Origin: Winogradskyella vincentii
GTDB lineage: Bacteria > Bacteroidota > Bacteroidia > Flavobacteriales > Flavobacteriaceae
Direction: 5' to 3'
DNA: 64,000 nucleotides
NCBI RefSeq assembly: GCF_020166345.1
Contig: NZ_JAIUJS010000006.1
Coordinates: 62,001-126,000, forward strand
In this document: piece after piece, positions 15,842 to 26,097 of the stretch
Layout: every line of letters starts with the position of its first letter
Position numbering within the stretch: position 1 is the first letter of the stretch
The notes under the pieces: generated by a model
What the model was told of the DNA's origin: nothing
Databases searched by the model: none
Seen by the model: only the letters and a program-made list of their open reading frames with translations
Translations under genes and position numbers: made by a program

Positions 15842-17347
15842 TTACCTCAAATTAAACCAAGAATCTACATCAGAAGAGTTGCAGGGTTCGTTATTTTGAG
15901 ATTTATGTATAAATTCATTATTACAACGTGAGTACTCATAGTCCAAAGCCCATTCTTCATGGTTTTTAGCCATGTCAATAATACTATCACACACATAATT
16001 TATCTCAGCATTAGTTGTTGTAGGATGAATTGACATTCTTATCCATCCAGGTTTACGAACAAGGTCTCCAATAGAAATTTCATCTGTTAATTCTTTAGAA
16101 GTTTGCTGATCTACATGTAATAAAAAATGACCATAAGTACCTGCGCAACTGCAACCACCTCGAGTTTGTATTCCAAACCTATCATTTAGAAGCTTTACTC
16201 CAAGATTATAATGCAAATCGTCAATATAAAATGAAATCACACCTAATCTATCTTTGTGCTGACCTGCGAGGATATTAATATTAGAAATAGGTTCTAATTT
16301 CCTAAAAACAATATCTGTGAGTTCATGCTCCCTTTTAAGCATGTTGTCAACACCCATTTGTTCTTTAAGTTTAACTGAAAGTGCGGTTTTAATCGCTTGT
16401 AAGAAACCTGGAGTACCTCCATCTTCCCTATCTTCTATATCATCAATATACTTATGTTCTCCCCAAGGATTTGTCCAACTTACTGTACCACCACCAGGAC
16501 AATCAGGCACCATGTTTTTATATAGCTTTTTACTAAAAACCAATACACCAGAAGTTCCGGGTCCTCCTAAAAATTTATGAGGAGAAAAGAAAATTGCGTC
16601 TAAATGGGCTCCACTCTCTTTTGGATGCATGTCAATATCCACATATGGTGCAGAACAAGCAAAATCAACAAAACACACACCTCCATGACTATGCATCACC
16701 TTAGCAATATCGTGATATGGTGTTTGAATACCTGTTACATTAGAACCACCAATTACAGAAGCAATTTTTAATGGTCTGTCTTTATATTCTATCAATAATT
16801 TTTCCAAATTCTCAAGGCTGAAAAGTCCATTTTCATCTGGCGGAACAACTTCTACCTTAGCCATAGTTTCTAACCATGAAGTTTGGTTAGAATGGTGTTC
16901 CATATGAGAGATGAATACAACAGGTCTAATTTCATCAGGTATTTCAGTAAATTTTCTAAGATTTTCAGGGACTTTGAGTCCTAATATTCGTTGAAATTTA
17001 TTGACTACACCTGTCATTCCATTACCAGATACTATTAAAACATCATCTTCATTAGCATTAACATGCTCCTTAATAATATGTTTTGCCTTGTGATATGCTT
17101 TGGTCATAGCTGTACCAGAAACAGTGGTCTCTGTATGTGTATTTGCTACAAATGGTCCAAAATCATTGAGTAGTTTCTCTTCAATTGGTCTGTATAACCT
17201 GCCTGAGGCTGTCCAATCCGTATAAATTATTTTTTGTTCACCGTATGGTGATTTAAATGTTTGATTCTGCCCAATTATATGCGCTCTAAACCTATTAAAA
17301 TAAGCTTCTAAATCAGATACTCTATTTGTAACAGTCTCAGAAATCAT
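15842..17347 (-). CDS. Class V aminotransferase-fold PLP enzyme (cysteine-desulfurase-like)
   Basis: A 501-residue PLP-dependent enzyme. The N-terminal IIYTDWTASGRLYRPIE, the phosphate-binding GNGMTGVVNKF and the lysine-bearing SPHKFLGGPGTSG (Lys258 predicted to bind PLP) place it in the class V/cysteine desulfurase fold. A Cys-rich loop RGGCSCAGTYGH (Cys399, Cys401) lies where SufS/IscS enzymes carry their mobile catalytic cysteine. The protein is about 100 residues longer than SufS, with an extra C-terminal segment. It could be a desulfurase, a selenocysteine lyase or another lyase. It faces the acyltransferase gene tail to tail with only 6 nt between stops. Confidence 0.85.
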   Translation of the reverse strand: MISETVTNRVSDLEAYFNRFRAHIIGQNQTFKSPYGEQKIIYTDWTASGRLYRPIEEKLLNDFGPFVANTHTETTVSGTAMTKAYHKAKHIIKEHVNANEDDVLIVSGNGMTGVVNKFQRILGLKVPENLRKFTEIPDEIRPVVFISHMEHHSNQTSWLETMAKVEVVPPDENGLFSLENLEKLLIEYKDRPLKIASVIGGSNVTGIQTPYHDIAKVMHSHGGVCFVDFACSAPYVDIDMHPKESGAHLDAIFFSPHKFLGGPGTSGVLVFSKKLYKNMVPDCPGGGTVSWTNPWGEHKYIDDIEDREDGGTPGFLQAIKTALSVKLKEQMGVDNMLKREHELTDIVFRKLEPISNINILAGQHKDRLGVISFYIDDLHYNLGVKLLNDRFGIQTRGGCSCAGTYGHFLLHVDQQTSKELTDEISIGDLVRKPGWIRMSIHPTTTNAEINYVCDSIIDMAKNHEEWALDYEYSRCNNEFIHKSQNNEPCNSSDVDSWFNLR

Positions 17348-17383
17348 ATATGCAGCAATTCTTTTTATAGATAAACAAAGATA

Positions 17384-18772
17384 CTAAATATTAGCAATGG
17401 CCTTAATCTCAGTAATGAATCTATCTGCTAAGTTATCAGCAGATTCTTGAGTTGGTGCTTCAGTATAAATCCTAATTATAGGCTCAGTATTACTCTTACG
17501 AAGATGTACCCAGCTATCTGCAAAATCAATTTTCACACCGTCAATAGTGGTCAATTTCTCATGATTATAATTAGACTCCATTGTGCTAAGAATGCCATTG
17601 ACATCCAGTTCTGGAGTTAACTGTATTTTCTTTTTGCTCATAAAGTAATTTGGATAAGTAGCTCTTAACTCACTAACCTTCATTTTTTTCTCAGCAAGAA
17701 GACTTAAAAACAAGGCTACACCAACTAATGCATCCCTTCCATAATGCAATTCAGGATAGATTATTCCGCCATTTCCTTCTCCACCAATCACAACATTATT
17801 CTTCTTCATTAATTCAACCACATTTACTTCTCCAACAGCACTTGCCTCGTACATTCCGCCATGTTTTTCAGTAACATCTCTTAATGCTCTTGTTGAGCTC
17901 ATATTACTTACTGTATTTCCAGGGTTTTTACTCAAAACATAGTCCGCACAAGCTACAAGAGTGTATTCTTCACCAAACATTTCTCCTGTTTCATCCATAA
18001 ATGCTAAACGATCAACATCTGGATCAACAACAATTCCAAAATCTGCATGTTCGTTAACGACAGCCTCAGCTAAATCTCCTAAATGTTCCTTTAGAGGTTC
18101 TGGGTTATGAGGAAAATGACCTGTGGGTTCGCAATAAAGTTTAACTGCATGTACACCTAGACGCTCCAATAGTAATGGTATAGCAATCCCTCCTGTGGAA
18201 TTAACACCATCTACTACAACTTTAAAATTGGCATCTTCAATTGCTTTTTTATTAACCAATGGCAAATCTAACACCTCATCTATGTGCAAATCTATATAAG
18301 CTTCATTCTTTGTTATTTTCCCTAAAAAATCAACTTCAGAAAAATTCATACTATCAGACTCTGCTATTTCTAAGATTTTTTGTCCCTCAGCACCATTTAA
18401 AAACTCACCTTTAGCATTCAATAACTTTAGTGCATTCCATTGCTTTGGATTGTGGCTTGCTGTTAATATTATACCACCATCAGCGTGTTCCATAGGTACA
18501 GCCACTTCAACAGTAGGTGTAGTAGACAATCCTAAATCTACAACATGGATTCCCAAACCTACCAGCGTATTCATTACCAAATTCTGAATCATTTCTCCAG
18601 ATATTCTAGCATCTCTTCCTACAACTACTTTGTAATTTTCCTTATTGCGCTGTTGCTTTATCCAAGTACCATATGCAGCTGCAAATTTAACTGCATCTAT
18701 TGGAGTTAAATTATCTTCAACCTTACCACCTATTGTTCCTCTAATCCCAGAAATGGATTTTATTAAAGTCAT
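17384..18772 (-). CDS. glmM: Phosphoglucosamine mutase
   Basis: A 462-residue alpha-D-phosphohexomutase. The phosphoserine loop TASHNP has Ser106, the metal loop is DPDVDRLAF, the sugar-binding loop GEGNGG, and the phosphate-binding RKSNTEPIIRIY is near the C-terminus. It converts glucosamine-6-phosphate to glucosamine-1-phosphate for cell-wall and LPS precursors. The start MTLIKSISGIRGTIGG is typical of the Bacteroidota form, which is annotated as GlmM although phosphomannomutase-type activity is possible. It follows the PLP enzyme's start by 36 nt on the same strand and may be co-transcribed with it. Confidence 0.9.
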   Translation of the reverse strand: MTLIKSISGIRGTIGGKVEDNLTPIDAVKFAAAYGTWIKQQRNKENYKVVVGRDARISGEMIQNLVMNTLVGLGIHVVDLGLSTTPTVEVAVPMEHADGGIILTASHNPKQWNALKLLNAKGEFLNGAEGQKILEIAESDSMNFSEVDFLGKITKNEAYIDLHIDEVLDLPLVNKKAIEDANFKVVVDGVNSTGGIAIPLLLERLGVHAVKLYCEPTGHFPHNPEPLKEHLGDLAEAVVNEHADFGIVVDPDVDRLAFMDETGEMFGEEYTLVACADYVLSKNPGNTVSNMSSTRALRDVTEKHGGMYEASAVGEVNVVELMKKNNVVIGGEGNGGIIYPELHYGRDALVGVALFLSLLAEKKMKVSELRATYPNYFMSKKKIQLTPELDVNGILSTMESNYNHEKLTTIDGVKIDFADSWVHLRKSNTEPIIRIYTEAPTQESADNLADRFITEIKAIANI

Positions 18773-18789
18773 ATAATTTTGATTTTGAG

Positions 18790-18797
18790 CAAATATA
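18790..18797 (-). promoter_or_regulatory. -7 promoter element for glmM
   Basis: TATATTTG on the minus strand is a perfect TAnnTTTG match 17 nt before the glmM ATG. A weaker TGAATTTG on the plus strand (18823-18830) may serve the divergent gene at 18843. Confidence 0.5.
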
Positions 18798-18842
18798 ATA
18801 TCTAATTCCTATTATGTTATTATGAATTTGTAAATTCGGGAA

Positions 18843-19445
18843 ATGAATTTTTTAGCTCATATTTATCTTTCTGGTGACAATGAATTAATAACTATAGGAA
18901 ATTTTGTCGCCGATGGTATTAGAGGAAAAAAATATGAGCAATACCCAGATGAAATCCAAGTTGGTATTTTATTACACAGAGCTATAGACACCTTTACAGA
19001 CGCGCATCCAGTTTTTAGAAGAAGTACCAAGCGGCTTCATAATCCTTATGGCCATTACAGTGGTGTAATTGTAGATATTTTTTATGATCATTTTTTGGCA
19101 AAAAATTGGAGTGTCTATTCTAAGATTCCTTTAGATTCATATGTTAAGAACTTTTACCATAGTCTAGAGCGCCATTTTGAAATTTTACCTCCCAAATTTA
19201 AACACTTAACGCCATTTATGATAGAAGATAACTGGTTACTGAGTTATGCCAAAATTGATGGCATCCAATCGGTATTAAATGGTATGAATAGAAGAACCAA
19301 TGGTCGATCTAAAATGAATTTAGCTACAAAGGAACTCAAATTATTCTATGCTGAATTTGAAAAAGATTTTACTGAGTTTTTTAACGAACTTATCCTTTAT
19401 AACAACCAGAAATTAAAAACATTAACCAAGAAGTTTAATTTATGA
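18843..19445 (+). CDS. ACP phosphodiesterase-like protein (AcpH/DUF479)
   Basis: A 200-residue protein beginning MNFLAHIYLSGDNELITIGNF. It has the conserved GILLHRAIDTFTDAHP and the metal-binding HYSGVIVDIFYDHFLA, the signatures of the AcpH (DUF479) family. Those proteins are described as acyl-carrier-protein phosphodiesterases of the HD-like fold that remove the phosphopantetheine arm. The activity is not certain for Bacteroidota members. It overlaps the start of the gamma-glutamyltransferase gene by 4 nt (ATGA), so translation of the two is coupled. Confidence 0.85.
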   Translation: MNFLAHIYLSGDNELITIGNFVADGIRGKKYEQYPDEIQVGILLHRAIDTFTDAHPVFRRSTKRLHNPYGHYSGVIVDIFYDHFLAKNWSVYSKIPLDSYVKNFYHSLERHFEILPPKFKHLTPFMIEDNWLLSYAKIDGIQSVLNGMNRRTNGRSKMNLATKELKLFYAEFEKDFTEFFNELILYNNQKLKTLTKKFNL

Positions 19446-21148
19446 GAAAATTATTTGGCCTAATAATTATAACTATACTTTGTTTTACAAGCTGCAAAAA
19501 AGAACGCGTTTTAGAAATAAACCAAACTGTTAAGAGAGGTGTAATTTCAGAAAATGCGATGGTTGTAAGTGCTAGACAAGAAGCCTCAAAAATTGGCGCT
19601 GATATTTTAAAAAAAGGTGGCAATGCATTTGATGCCATGATGGCAACAGAATTGGCTTTAGCAGTAACTTATCCGGTTGCCGGGAATATTGGTGGTGGTG
19701 GATTTTTAGTATATCGTTTAGCAGATGGTACAAAAGGTGCATTAGATTACCGAGAAAAAGCACCACTTGCCGCATTTAAAGACATGTACCTTGATGAAGA
19801 CGGTAATGTAGTTAAAGGAAAAAGTACTACAGGAAGCCTTGCAATTGGTGTTCCTGGGACTATTGCCGGTATTTTTAAAGCTCAGGATAAGTTTGGAAAA
19901 TTAGATGTAGAAACTATTATTCAACCAGTTATTGAACTTGCTGAAAATGGGTACATTGTTACCGAAAAACAAGCACGTAGATTTAAGTCAAAGGATAGTA
20001 TTTTTCGGGTTGTTAATGGAAAAGAGATCCTTTATAACAAGAATGTATTAGCTGGTACACGAATTCAAAACCCAGCATTAGCCAATACTCTAAAGCGTAT
20101 AGCCAAAAACGGAAGAAATGAATTTTATTCTGGTGAAACTGCACGTATTCTTGTCGATTTCCTAAAATCAAGAGGTAGTATTATCACATTAGATGATTTA
20201 AATAAGTATGAAAGTAAATGGAGAGACCCAATTACATTTCAGTATGATGATTTAGTAATTACATCCATGTCTCCACCTTCATCGGGCGGAATATGCTTGA
20301 GCCAGATTATGACAATGATAGAACCTTTTGACTTAGCTGATTATGGTCATAACCAACTTAAAACGATTCAAGTTTTAGCTGAGGCAGAAAAGCGTGCTTA
20401 TGCAGATCGAAGTTATTATCTAGGAGATCCTGATTTTGTTCAAATACCAACAGAAACCCTAATGAGCCAAGTTTATCTAGAGCAAAGAATGAAGGACTTT
20501 TCCTTTAAAAAGGCTACACCTGCAGACTCAATCTCTCACGGAACAATTGTTGGTTATGAAAGTGATGAAACTACACACTATTCTATTGTTGATCAATTTG
20601 GAAATGCCATAGCAGTAACTACAACTTTAAACGCAGGTTTTGGGTCTAAGGTTTTTGTTGATGAACTTGGCATTTTTCTTAATAACGAAATGGATGATTT
20701 TAGCAGTAAACCTGGTGTCCCAAATTATTTTGGTCTTATTGGTGCTGAAGCAAATAGTATAGCTGCAGAAAAAAGAATGCTTAGCTCCATGACACCCACA
20801 ATCATTGAGAAAGATGGAGAATTATACATGTCTGTTGGTACTCCTGGTGGATCTACAATAATTACATCAGTATTACAGACCATCTTAAATGTGCACGAAT
20901 TTGGTCTTACCATGCAAGAAGCAGTTGATGCTCCAAGATTTCATAATCAATGGTTGCCAGATGAAATAAGAATGGAACCTAATTCGTTCGATCCTTCCTT
21001 AATAAATCAATTAGAAGCAAAAAGATATTCTATCAACTTAACTCGTTCTCCTGTTATTGGTAAAGTTGATGGTGTTTTGATTCTCGATGACGGAAGATTA
21101 GAAGGAGGTGCAGACAGTCGTGGAGACGATACTGCTGTCGGTTTTTAG
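19442..21148 (+). CDS. ggt: Gamma-glutamyltransferase
   Basis: A 568-residue lipoprotein-type enzyme (lipobox FTSC, Cys18). The N-terminal half contains GGNAFDAMMATELALAVTYP and GNIGGGGF. The autoprocessing site is at DETTHYSIVD, with the likely catalytic Thr377 becoming the N-terminus of the small subunit. SSMTPTI and GTPGGSTIITSV follow. Gamma-glutamyltransferases cleave glutathione and related gamma-glutamyl compounds in the periplasm. It is translationally coupled to the AcpH-like gene upstream; a functional link between them is not obvious. Confidence 0.95.
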   Translation: MRKLFGLIIITILCFTSCKKERVLEINQTVKRGVISENAMVVSARQEASKIGADILKKGGNAFDAMMATELALAVTYPVAGNIGGGGFLVYRLADGTKGALDYREKAPLAAFKDMYLDEDGNVVKGKSTTGSLAIGVPGTIAGIFKAQDKFGKLDVETIIQPVIELAENGYIVTEKQARRFKSKDSIFRVVNGKEILYNKNVLAGTRIQNPALANTLKRIAKNGRNEFYSGETARILVDFLKSRGSIITLDDLNKYESKWRDPITFQYDDLVITSMSPPSSGGICLSQIMTMIEPFDLADYGHNQLKTIQVLAEAEKRAYADRSYYLGDPDFVQIPTETLMSQVYLEQRMKDFSFKKATPADSISHGTIVGYESDETTHYSIVDQFGNAIAVTTTLNAGFGSKVFVDELGIFLNNEMDDFSSKPGVPNYFGLIGAEANSIAAEKRMLSSMTPTIIEKDGELYMSVGTPGGSTIITSVLQTILNVHEFGLTMQEAVDAPRFHNQWLPDEIRMEPNSFDPSLINQLEAKRYSINLTRSPVIGKVDGVLILDDGRLEGGADSRGDDTAVGF

Positions 21149-21241
21149 TTTTAACAACTTTTTAAAATATCCGCCTTTTCTAAGTTGTATCTTTAGGAGC
21201 ACCAATCCGAATTCTTAATCTACACTTTAAACCAACTAAGC

Positions 21242-24200
21242 ATGCGATATTTTATTGGCTTTTTAGCTTTTTTTATTAGTTCAATCAGTTTTTCACAAGG
21301 CACTCAACTTTTAAGACAACCAACTTTACATGGAGATGATGTTGTATTTGTTTATGCAAATGATCTTTGGAAAGCTTCAACACAAGGTGGTACTGCAATT
21401 AGACTTACAAGTGATGAAGGATATGAATCAAGCCCACATTATTCTAATGATGGAAAATTAATTGCTTTTACTGCCCAATATGATGGTAATATAGATGTTT
21501 ATGTAATGCCTGCTGAAGGTGGTGAACCAAAACGATTAACATATCATCCAGGTGGTGATTTTGTTCAAGGATGGACACCTGATGGTAGAGTTTTGTTTAG
21601 ATCTGGTAGAGAAAGTCAACCAACAATGACCAATAAATTCTTTACCGTTTCCACAAATGGTGGGTTACCTGAAGCTTTAGAGATACCAAGAGCAGCTTAT
21701 GGAGAAATGTCGAGAGATGGTAAACACCTAGCATATACTCCCATTACTGGTTGGGATGCTGAATGGAGAAATTATCGCGGTGGACAGGCCATGCCAATTT
21801 GGGTAGTTAACTTGAAAACAAAAGAGTTACTTAGAACAAAGCAACCAACTATGGAACGTCATCTAGATCCTGTTTGGTTAAATGGTATCGTTTATTTTAT
21901 GTCTGAGCGAGATTACACAATGAACATTTGGTCATTTAATCCAAATACCAAGGAAGAAAAACAGATTACTTTCCATAAAAAATTCGACGTAAAAAGTCTT
22001 GATTCCAGTAATGATAAAATTGTGTACGAACAAGGTGGTTATTTACATATTTATGACCCTAGTACCAGCAATAGCAGTCAATTGAATATTGAAGTTAAAG
22101 CCGATTTAAATTTTTACAGATCTAAATGGGATGATGTAAATGGCAGAAACCTATCAAATCCTAATTTATCACCAAAAGGAAAGCGTGCAGTATTTGAATA
22201 TAGAGGAGAAATCTTTACTATACCTAAAGAGAATGGAACTTGGATGAATATCACCAATTCTCCAGGTGTTGCAGATCGAAGTCCTATTTGGTCACCAAAG
22301 GGTGATAAAATTGCATGGTTTTCAGATATGGGTGGTGAATACAGTTTAGTTTTAGCTGACCAAGATGGTCAAAATCCAGTAACCATTACATTGCCAGAAC
22401 CAACCTTCTATTTTCAACCAGATTGGTCTCCAGACGGCAAAAATATTGCTTACACAGATACTCATTATAATATTTGGATTTTAAATCTTGATACCAAAAA
22501 AACAAAGAAAGTTGCAACAGACAGATACGCTCATCCTAACAGAAGTATGAATCCGGTTTGGTCACCTGACAGCAAATGGATTGCGTACGCCAAACAACAA
22601 GAAAGTCACTTTAAATCAATTTTTGCCTACAACGTTGAATCCGGAAAAACTATTCAATTAACAGATCCAATAGCAGATGCCATAACACCTGTTTGGGATG
22701 AATCTGGCAAATACCTGTATACACTTGCCAGTACAAACTATGGCTTATCTTCAGGTTGGTTAGATATGAGTAACTATGACCCAGGTTCTAACTTAACCAG
22801 AAGTTTATATGCAGTTGTTCTCAATTCATCTGACAAAGCGCCGAATCTTCCTAAAAATGATATGGAAGAAATTAAGGCCGAAGACAAATCTGATGATACT
22901 AAAAAGGACAAGAAAGAAGACAAAGATCTTGAAGTTATTATTGATGATAAGAGCATTTTCGATAGAGCTGTTGCATTAAAATTGCCTGCAAGAAATTATG
23001 TAGCCCTGTTAAAAGGACCGAAGCATAAAGTATTTATCGCTGAGGCTATACCAAATGAAAATGGCCTAAAAGTACATTCGTATGATGTGGAAAAAGAAAA
23101 AGCTACAGATTTCACAAAAGGTGTGTCACAAATGGTCGCTTCAGAGGACAGAAAATCTGTTCTTCTAGCTCAAAACGGAAGTTGGATATTGACCAGCTCA
23201 AAAGGTAAACCAAAGCCTGCTGATGACAAATTAAAAACCAACTTGAAAATTAAATTGGATCCTAAAGCTGAGGCACATCAAATTTTTAAGGAAGGTTGGC
23301 GTTACATGCGCGATTTTCTGTATGTAGACAATGTGCACGGTGCACCATGGGATGATGTTTACAAATGGTATTCACCTTGGATTGATCATGTACGTCATAG
23401 AACCGACTTAAATTATGTTGTAGATATTATGAGTGGTGAGGTTGCTGTGGGTCATTCTTATGTTTCTGGTGGTGATTTTCCTGATTTGAATTTTGTACCT
23501 ATTGGATTATTGGGTTGTGACTTCAAAATTAACAATGGTAAATATCAGATTTCAAAAATCTATGATGGCGAACGTTGGAACCCTAACACAAGAGCACCTC
23601 TAGCACAACCAGGAATAAATGTAAATGAAGGAGACTATATTCTTTCTATCAATGGAAAGAAACTATCAAGTAACAACAACATTTATGAATATTTAGAACA
23701 AACATCTGAACGTGAAATTAATATCACAGTAAGTAGTTCTGCAAACGGAAATAATCCTAGAACTGTATTAGTTAAACCTGTTAGGAATGAGCGTAGTTTA
23801 CGCAGTATTGAATGGGTTGAAGAAAATCGCAGAAAAGTAGATGAATTATCTAATGGAAAATTAGCTTATGTTTATGTACCAAATACTGGTGGTGGCGGTT
23901 TTACATCGTTCAATAGATATTATTTTTCTCAACAAGACAAGAAAGGTGCAGTAATTGACGAGCGCAACAATGGTGGTGGCTCTGCTGCGGATTATATGAT
24001 CGACGTAATGGCCCGTGAACTATTTGGCTATTTTAATAGCAAGGCAAATGACAACAGACCTTGGACCACACCAATGGCTGGTATTTGGGGACCAAAAGTT
24101 ATGATTATTAATGAGCGTGCAGGATCTGGTGGTGATTTACTACCATACATGTTCAAAATGAAAGACCTTGGTCCTTTAATAGGTACTAGAACGTGGGGAG

Positions 24201-24493
24201 GATTAGTAGGAACCTGGGATACACCAAGATTTATAGATGGAGGTCGTATGGTAGCTCCTCGTGGCGGATTTTATGATGTTAATGGCAATTGGGCTGTTGA
24301 AGGCGAAGGTGTAGCACCAGACATTGAAGTAATCCAACATCCTAAAGAAACAACTAAAGGTAACGATCCGCAATTAGAACGTGCTGTAGAAGAGGCTTTG
24401 AAATTACTTAGAGGTAATGAATTTGAGCTTAAACCAGAACCTAAAGCTCCTATAAGATGGAAACGCCCTGATGGTTACAAAAATGATAATTAA
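21242..24493 (+). CDS. Tricorn-like S41 family protease
   Basis: A 1083-residue secreted protein (signal peptide about 1-19, ending ISFSQ). The first 540 residues are WD-like beta-propeller repeats (SNDGKLIAFTA, SPKGDKIAWFS, SPDGKNIAYTD). A highly charged Lys/Asp/Glu stretch follows (about 540-565). Next come a core domain, a PDZ-like segment (about 755-830) and the S41 catalytic domain, with nucleophile Ser962 in RAGSGGD. This is the tricorn protease plan, at the expected length. Tricorn-type enzymes degrade peptides; the signal peptide points to a periplasmic or outer-membrane role. It is apparently monocistronic. Confidence 0.9.
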   Translation: MRYFIGFLAFFISSISFSQGTQLLRQPTLHGDDVVFVYANDLWKASTQGGTAIRLTSDEGYESSPHYSNDGKLIAFTAQYDGNIDVYVMPAEGGEPKRLTYHPGGDFVQGWTPDGRVLFRSGRESQPTMTNKFFTVSTNGGLPEALEIPRAAYGEMSRDGKHLAYTPITGWDAEWRNYRGGQAMPIWVVNLKTKELLRTKQPTMERHLDPVWLNGIVYFMSERDYTMNIWSFNPNTKEEKQITFHKKFDVKSLDSSNDKIVYEQGGYLHIYDPSTSNSSQLNIEVKADLNFYRSKWDDVNGRNLSNPNLSPKGKRAVFEYRGEIFTIPKENGTWMNITNSPGVADRSPIWSPKGDKIAWFSDMGGEYSLVLADQDGQNPVTITLPEPTFYFQPDWSPDGKNIAYTDTHYNIWILNLDTKKTKKVATDRYAHPNRSMNPVWSPDSKWIAYAKQQESHFKSIFAYNVESGKTIQLTDPIADAITPVWDESGKYLYTLASTNYGLSSGWLDMSNYDPGSNLTRSLYAVVLNSSDKAPNLPKNDMEEIKAEDKSDDTKKDKKEDKDLEVIIDDKSIFDRAVALKLPARNYVALLKGPKHKVFIAEAIPNENGLKVHSYDVEKEKATDFTKGVSQMVASEDRKSVLLAQNGSWILTSSKGKPKPADDKLKTNLKIKLDPKAEAHQIFKEGWRYMRDFLYVDNVHGAPWDDVYKWYSPWIDHVRHRTDLNYVVDIMSGEVAVGHSYVSGGDFPDLNFVPIGLLGCDFKINNGKYQISKIYDGERWNPNTRAPLAQPGINVNEGDYILSINGKKLSSNNNIYEYLEQTSEREINITVSSSANGNNPRTVLVKPVRNERSLRSIEWVEENRRKVDELSNGKLAYVYVPNTGGGGFTSFNRYYFSQQDKKGAVIDERNNGGGSAADYMIDVMARELFGYFNSKANDNRPWTTPMAGIWGPKVMIINERAGSGGDLLPYMFKMKDLGPLIGTRTWGGLVGTWDTPRFIDGGRMVAPRGGFYDVNGNWAVEGEGVAPDIEVIQHPKETTKGNDPQLERAVEEALKLLRGNEFELKPEPKAPIRWKRPDGYKNDN

Positions 24494-24520
24494 TTCTGAA
24501 AGTAATCTAGTAGGTTAAAT

Positions 24521-25189
24521 ATGTCTTTTGTAAAAGAACTTAGCTCTTCTTTAAAAAGTAATAGAGATGAAGCTAATGCCATACCAATGAAAGCTTACAT
24601 GAAAAACAAGTATGTCTTTTTTGGTATTAAATCTGCTTTGCGAAAGTCTATTTTGAGAGAAATAATAAATGTAAATAAAGTCGAATTAAAGACTGATATT
24701 TCAGAGATCACTCAAACACTTTACAATAAACCAGAACGAGAATTTCATTATTGTACCAAGGATGTCTATTCAAGGTTTAAAAAAAGAAATTACAACAAAA
24801 CTGACATTGGTTTAATAGAATTTTTAATTACTAAAAATTCGCATTGGGATACCGTAGATTTTATCGCAAAACATATACTTGGTCAATTTTTGATTGAAAT
24901 ACCTGAAATGCGAGATAAAACCATTAAGTCGTTTTCAAACAGTGATAATATGTGGTTAAATCGTTCGGCAATTTTGTTTCAATTAGGTTACAGGGAGCAA
25001 ACAGATTTTCATCTACTTTCACAATTATGCATTAAACATAAGTCATCCAACGAATTCTTTATTAAAAAAGCCATAGGCTGGGCTTTAAGGGAATATGCAA
25101 AGTATAACAGTAAGCCCGTTCTTGATTTTGTAAAAAGAACTGATTTAAAACCACTGAGTAAAAGAGAAGCTTTAAAACATTTTATATGA
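24521..25189 (+). CDS. DNA alkylation repair protein (AlkD-like)
   Basis: A 222-residue all-helical protein. The N-terminal NRDEANAIPMKAYMKNKYVFFGIKS region, the central SHWDTVDFIAKHILG and the C-terminal FFIKKAIGWALREYAK are recognisable from the AlkD family of HEAT-repeat DNA glycosylases, which remove alkylated bases. The Trp and Asp of HWDTVD and the Arg of ALREY correspond to the conserved DNA-facing residues of the family. It overlaps the ATP-grasp gene by 4 nt (ATGA), suggesting coupled translation. Confidence 0.88.
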   Translation: MSFVKELSSSLKSNRDEANAIPMKAYMKNKYVFFGIKSALRKSILREIINVNKVELKTDISEITQTLYNKPEREFHYCTKDVYSRFKKRNYNKTDIGLIEFLITKNSHWDTVDFIAKHILGQFLIEIPEMRDKTIKSFSNSDNMWLNRSAILFQLGYREQTDFHLLSQLCIKHKSSNEFFIKKAIGWALREYAKYNSKPVLDFVKRTDLKPLSKREALKHFI

Positions 25190-26085
25190 ATTATGATGTT
25201 GTTGTTTTAACCGATAGTCGCTATTTAAAGGATAGTAAAGACCCATACTACCATAATGTATTTTATGAAGATGCATTGGTATGTGAAGCTTTAAAATCCG
25301 AAGGATTAAAGGTTAACAGAAAAGCTTGGAATGACCCTCAATTTGATTGGTCTAATACCAAAGCCATAATGTTCAGGACAACGTGGGATTATTTTGATGA
25401 TTTCGATAAGTTTTCCAATTGGTTAAATGACGTCTCAAAAGTCACAACACTTATTAATTCAGAAGCTACCATTAGATGGAATATTGACAAGCATTATTTA
25501 AAAGACCTTAAAAACAATGGTGTTCATATTGCTGAAACACTATTTATTGAAAGAGGTACAGATTGTAGGCTAGAAGAACTTCATACAAAAATGAATTGTG
25601 AAACAACCGTTTTAAAACCATGTATTTCTGGTGCTGCAAGACACACTTACAAACTAAATTCTGATAATTTGAACCATTATGAATCTATCTTTCAGGATTT
25701 AATTGCACAAGAGGCGATGATGCTACAGCCATTTCAACATAAAATAGTTACTGAAGGTGAAGTTTCAATGATGGTATTCAATGGAGTATTTACACATGCC
25801 ATACTTAAAAAAGCTAAAGCTGGTGATTTTAGAGTACAAGACGACTTTGGCGGAACCGTTCATAATTACTCACCCTCTGAAGAAGAAATTAAATTTGCTA
25901 TTGAAGCTGTCCATGCTTGTGAAGAAATGCCTTTATATGCCAGAGTAGATATCTTCAATGACAATTCAGGTAAAATTGCTTTAGCGGAATTAGAGTTAAT
26001 TGAGCCAGAACTTTGGTTTAGGAATAATCCAGAAGCAGCTAATGTTTTAGCTAAAGCCACAAAAGAAAAATTATCTTTGTTGTAA
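25186..26085 (+). CDS. ATP-grasp family protein of unknown substrate
   Basis: A 299-residue protein with the glutathione-synthetase/RimK-type ATP-grasp layout. The N-terminal pre-ATP-grasp part (YDVVVLTDSRYL, RTTWDYF) is followed by the ATP-binding part with TVLKPCISGAARHTY, the QPFQHKIVTEGEVSMMVFNG strand pair and the metal-binding end LAELELIEPELWF. ATP-grasp enzymes usually join a carboxylate to an amine through an acyl phosphate. The acceptor here cannot be identified. It is coupled to the alkD-like gene and followed after 12 nt by a membrane-anchored unknown. Confidence 0.82.
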   Translation: MNYDVVVLTDSRYLKDSKDPYYHNVFYEDALVCEALKSEGLKVNRKAWNDPQFDWSNTKAIMFRTTWDYFDDFDKFSNWLNDVSKVTTLINSEATIRWNIDKHYLKDLKNNGVHIAETLFIERGTDCRLEELHTKMNCETTVLKPCISGAARHTYKLNSDNLNHYESIFQDLIAQEAMMLQPFQHKIVTEGEVSMMVFNGVFTHAILKKAKAGDFRVQDDFGGTVHNYSPSEEEIKFAIEAVHACEEMPLYARVDIFNDNSGKIALAELELIEPELWFRNNPEAANVLAKATKEKLSLL

Positions 26086-26097
26086 ATATTATCTGTT

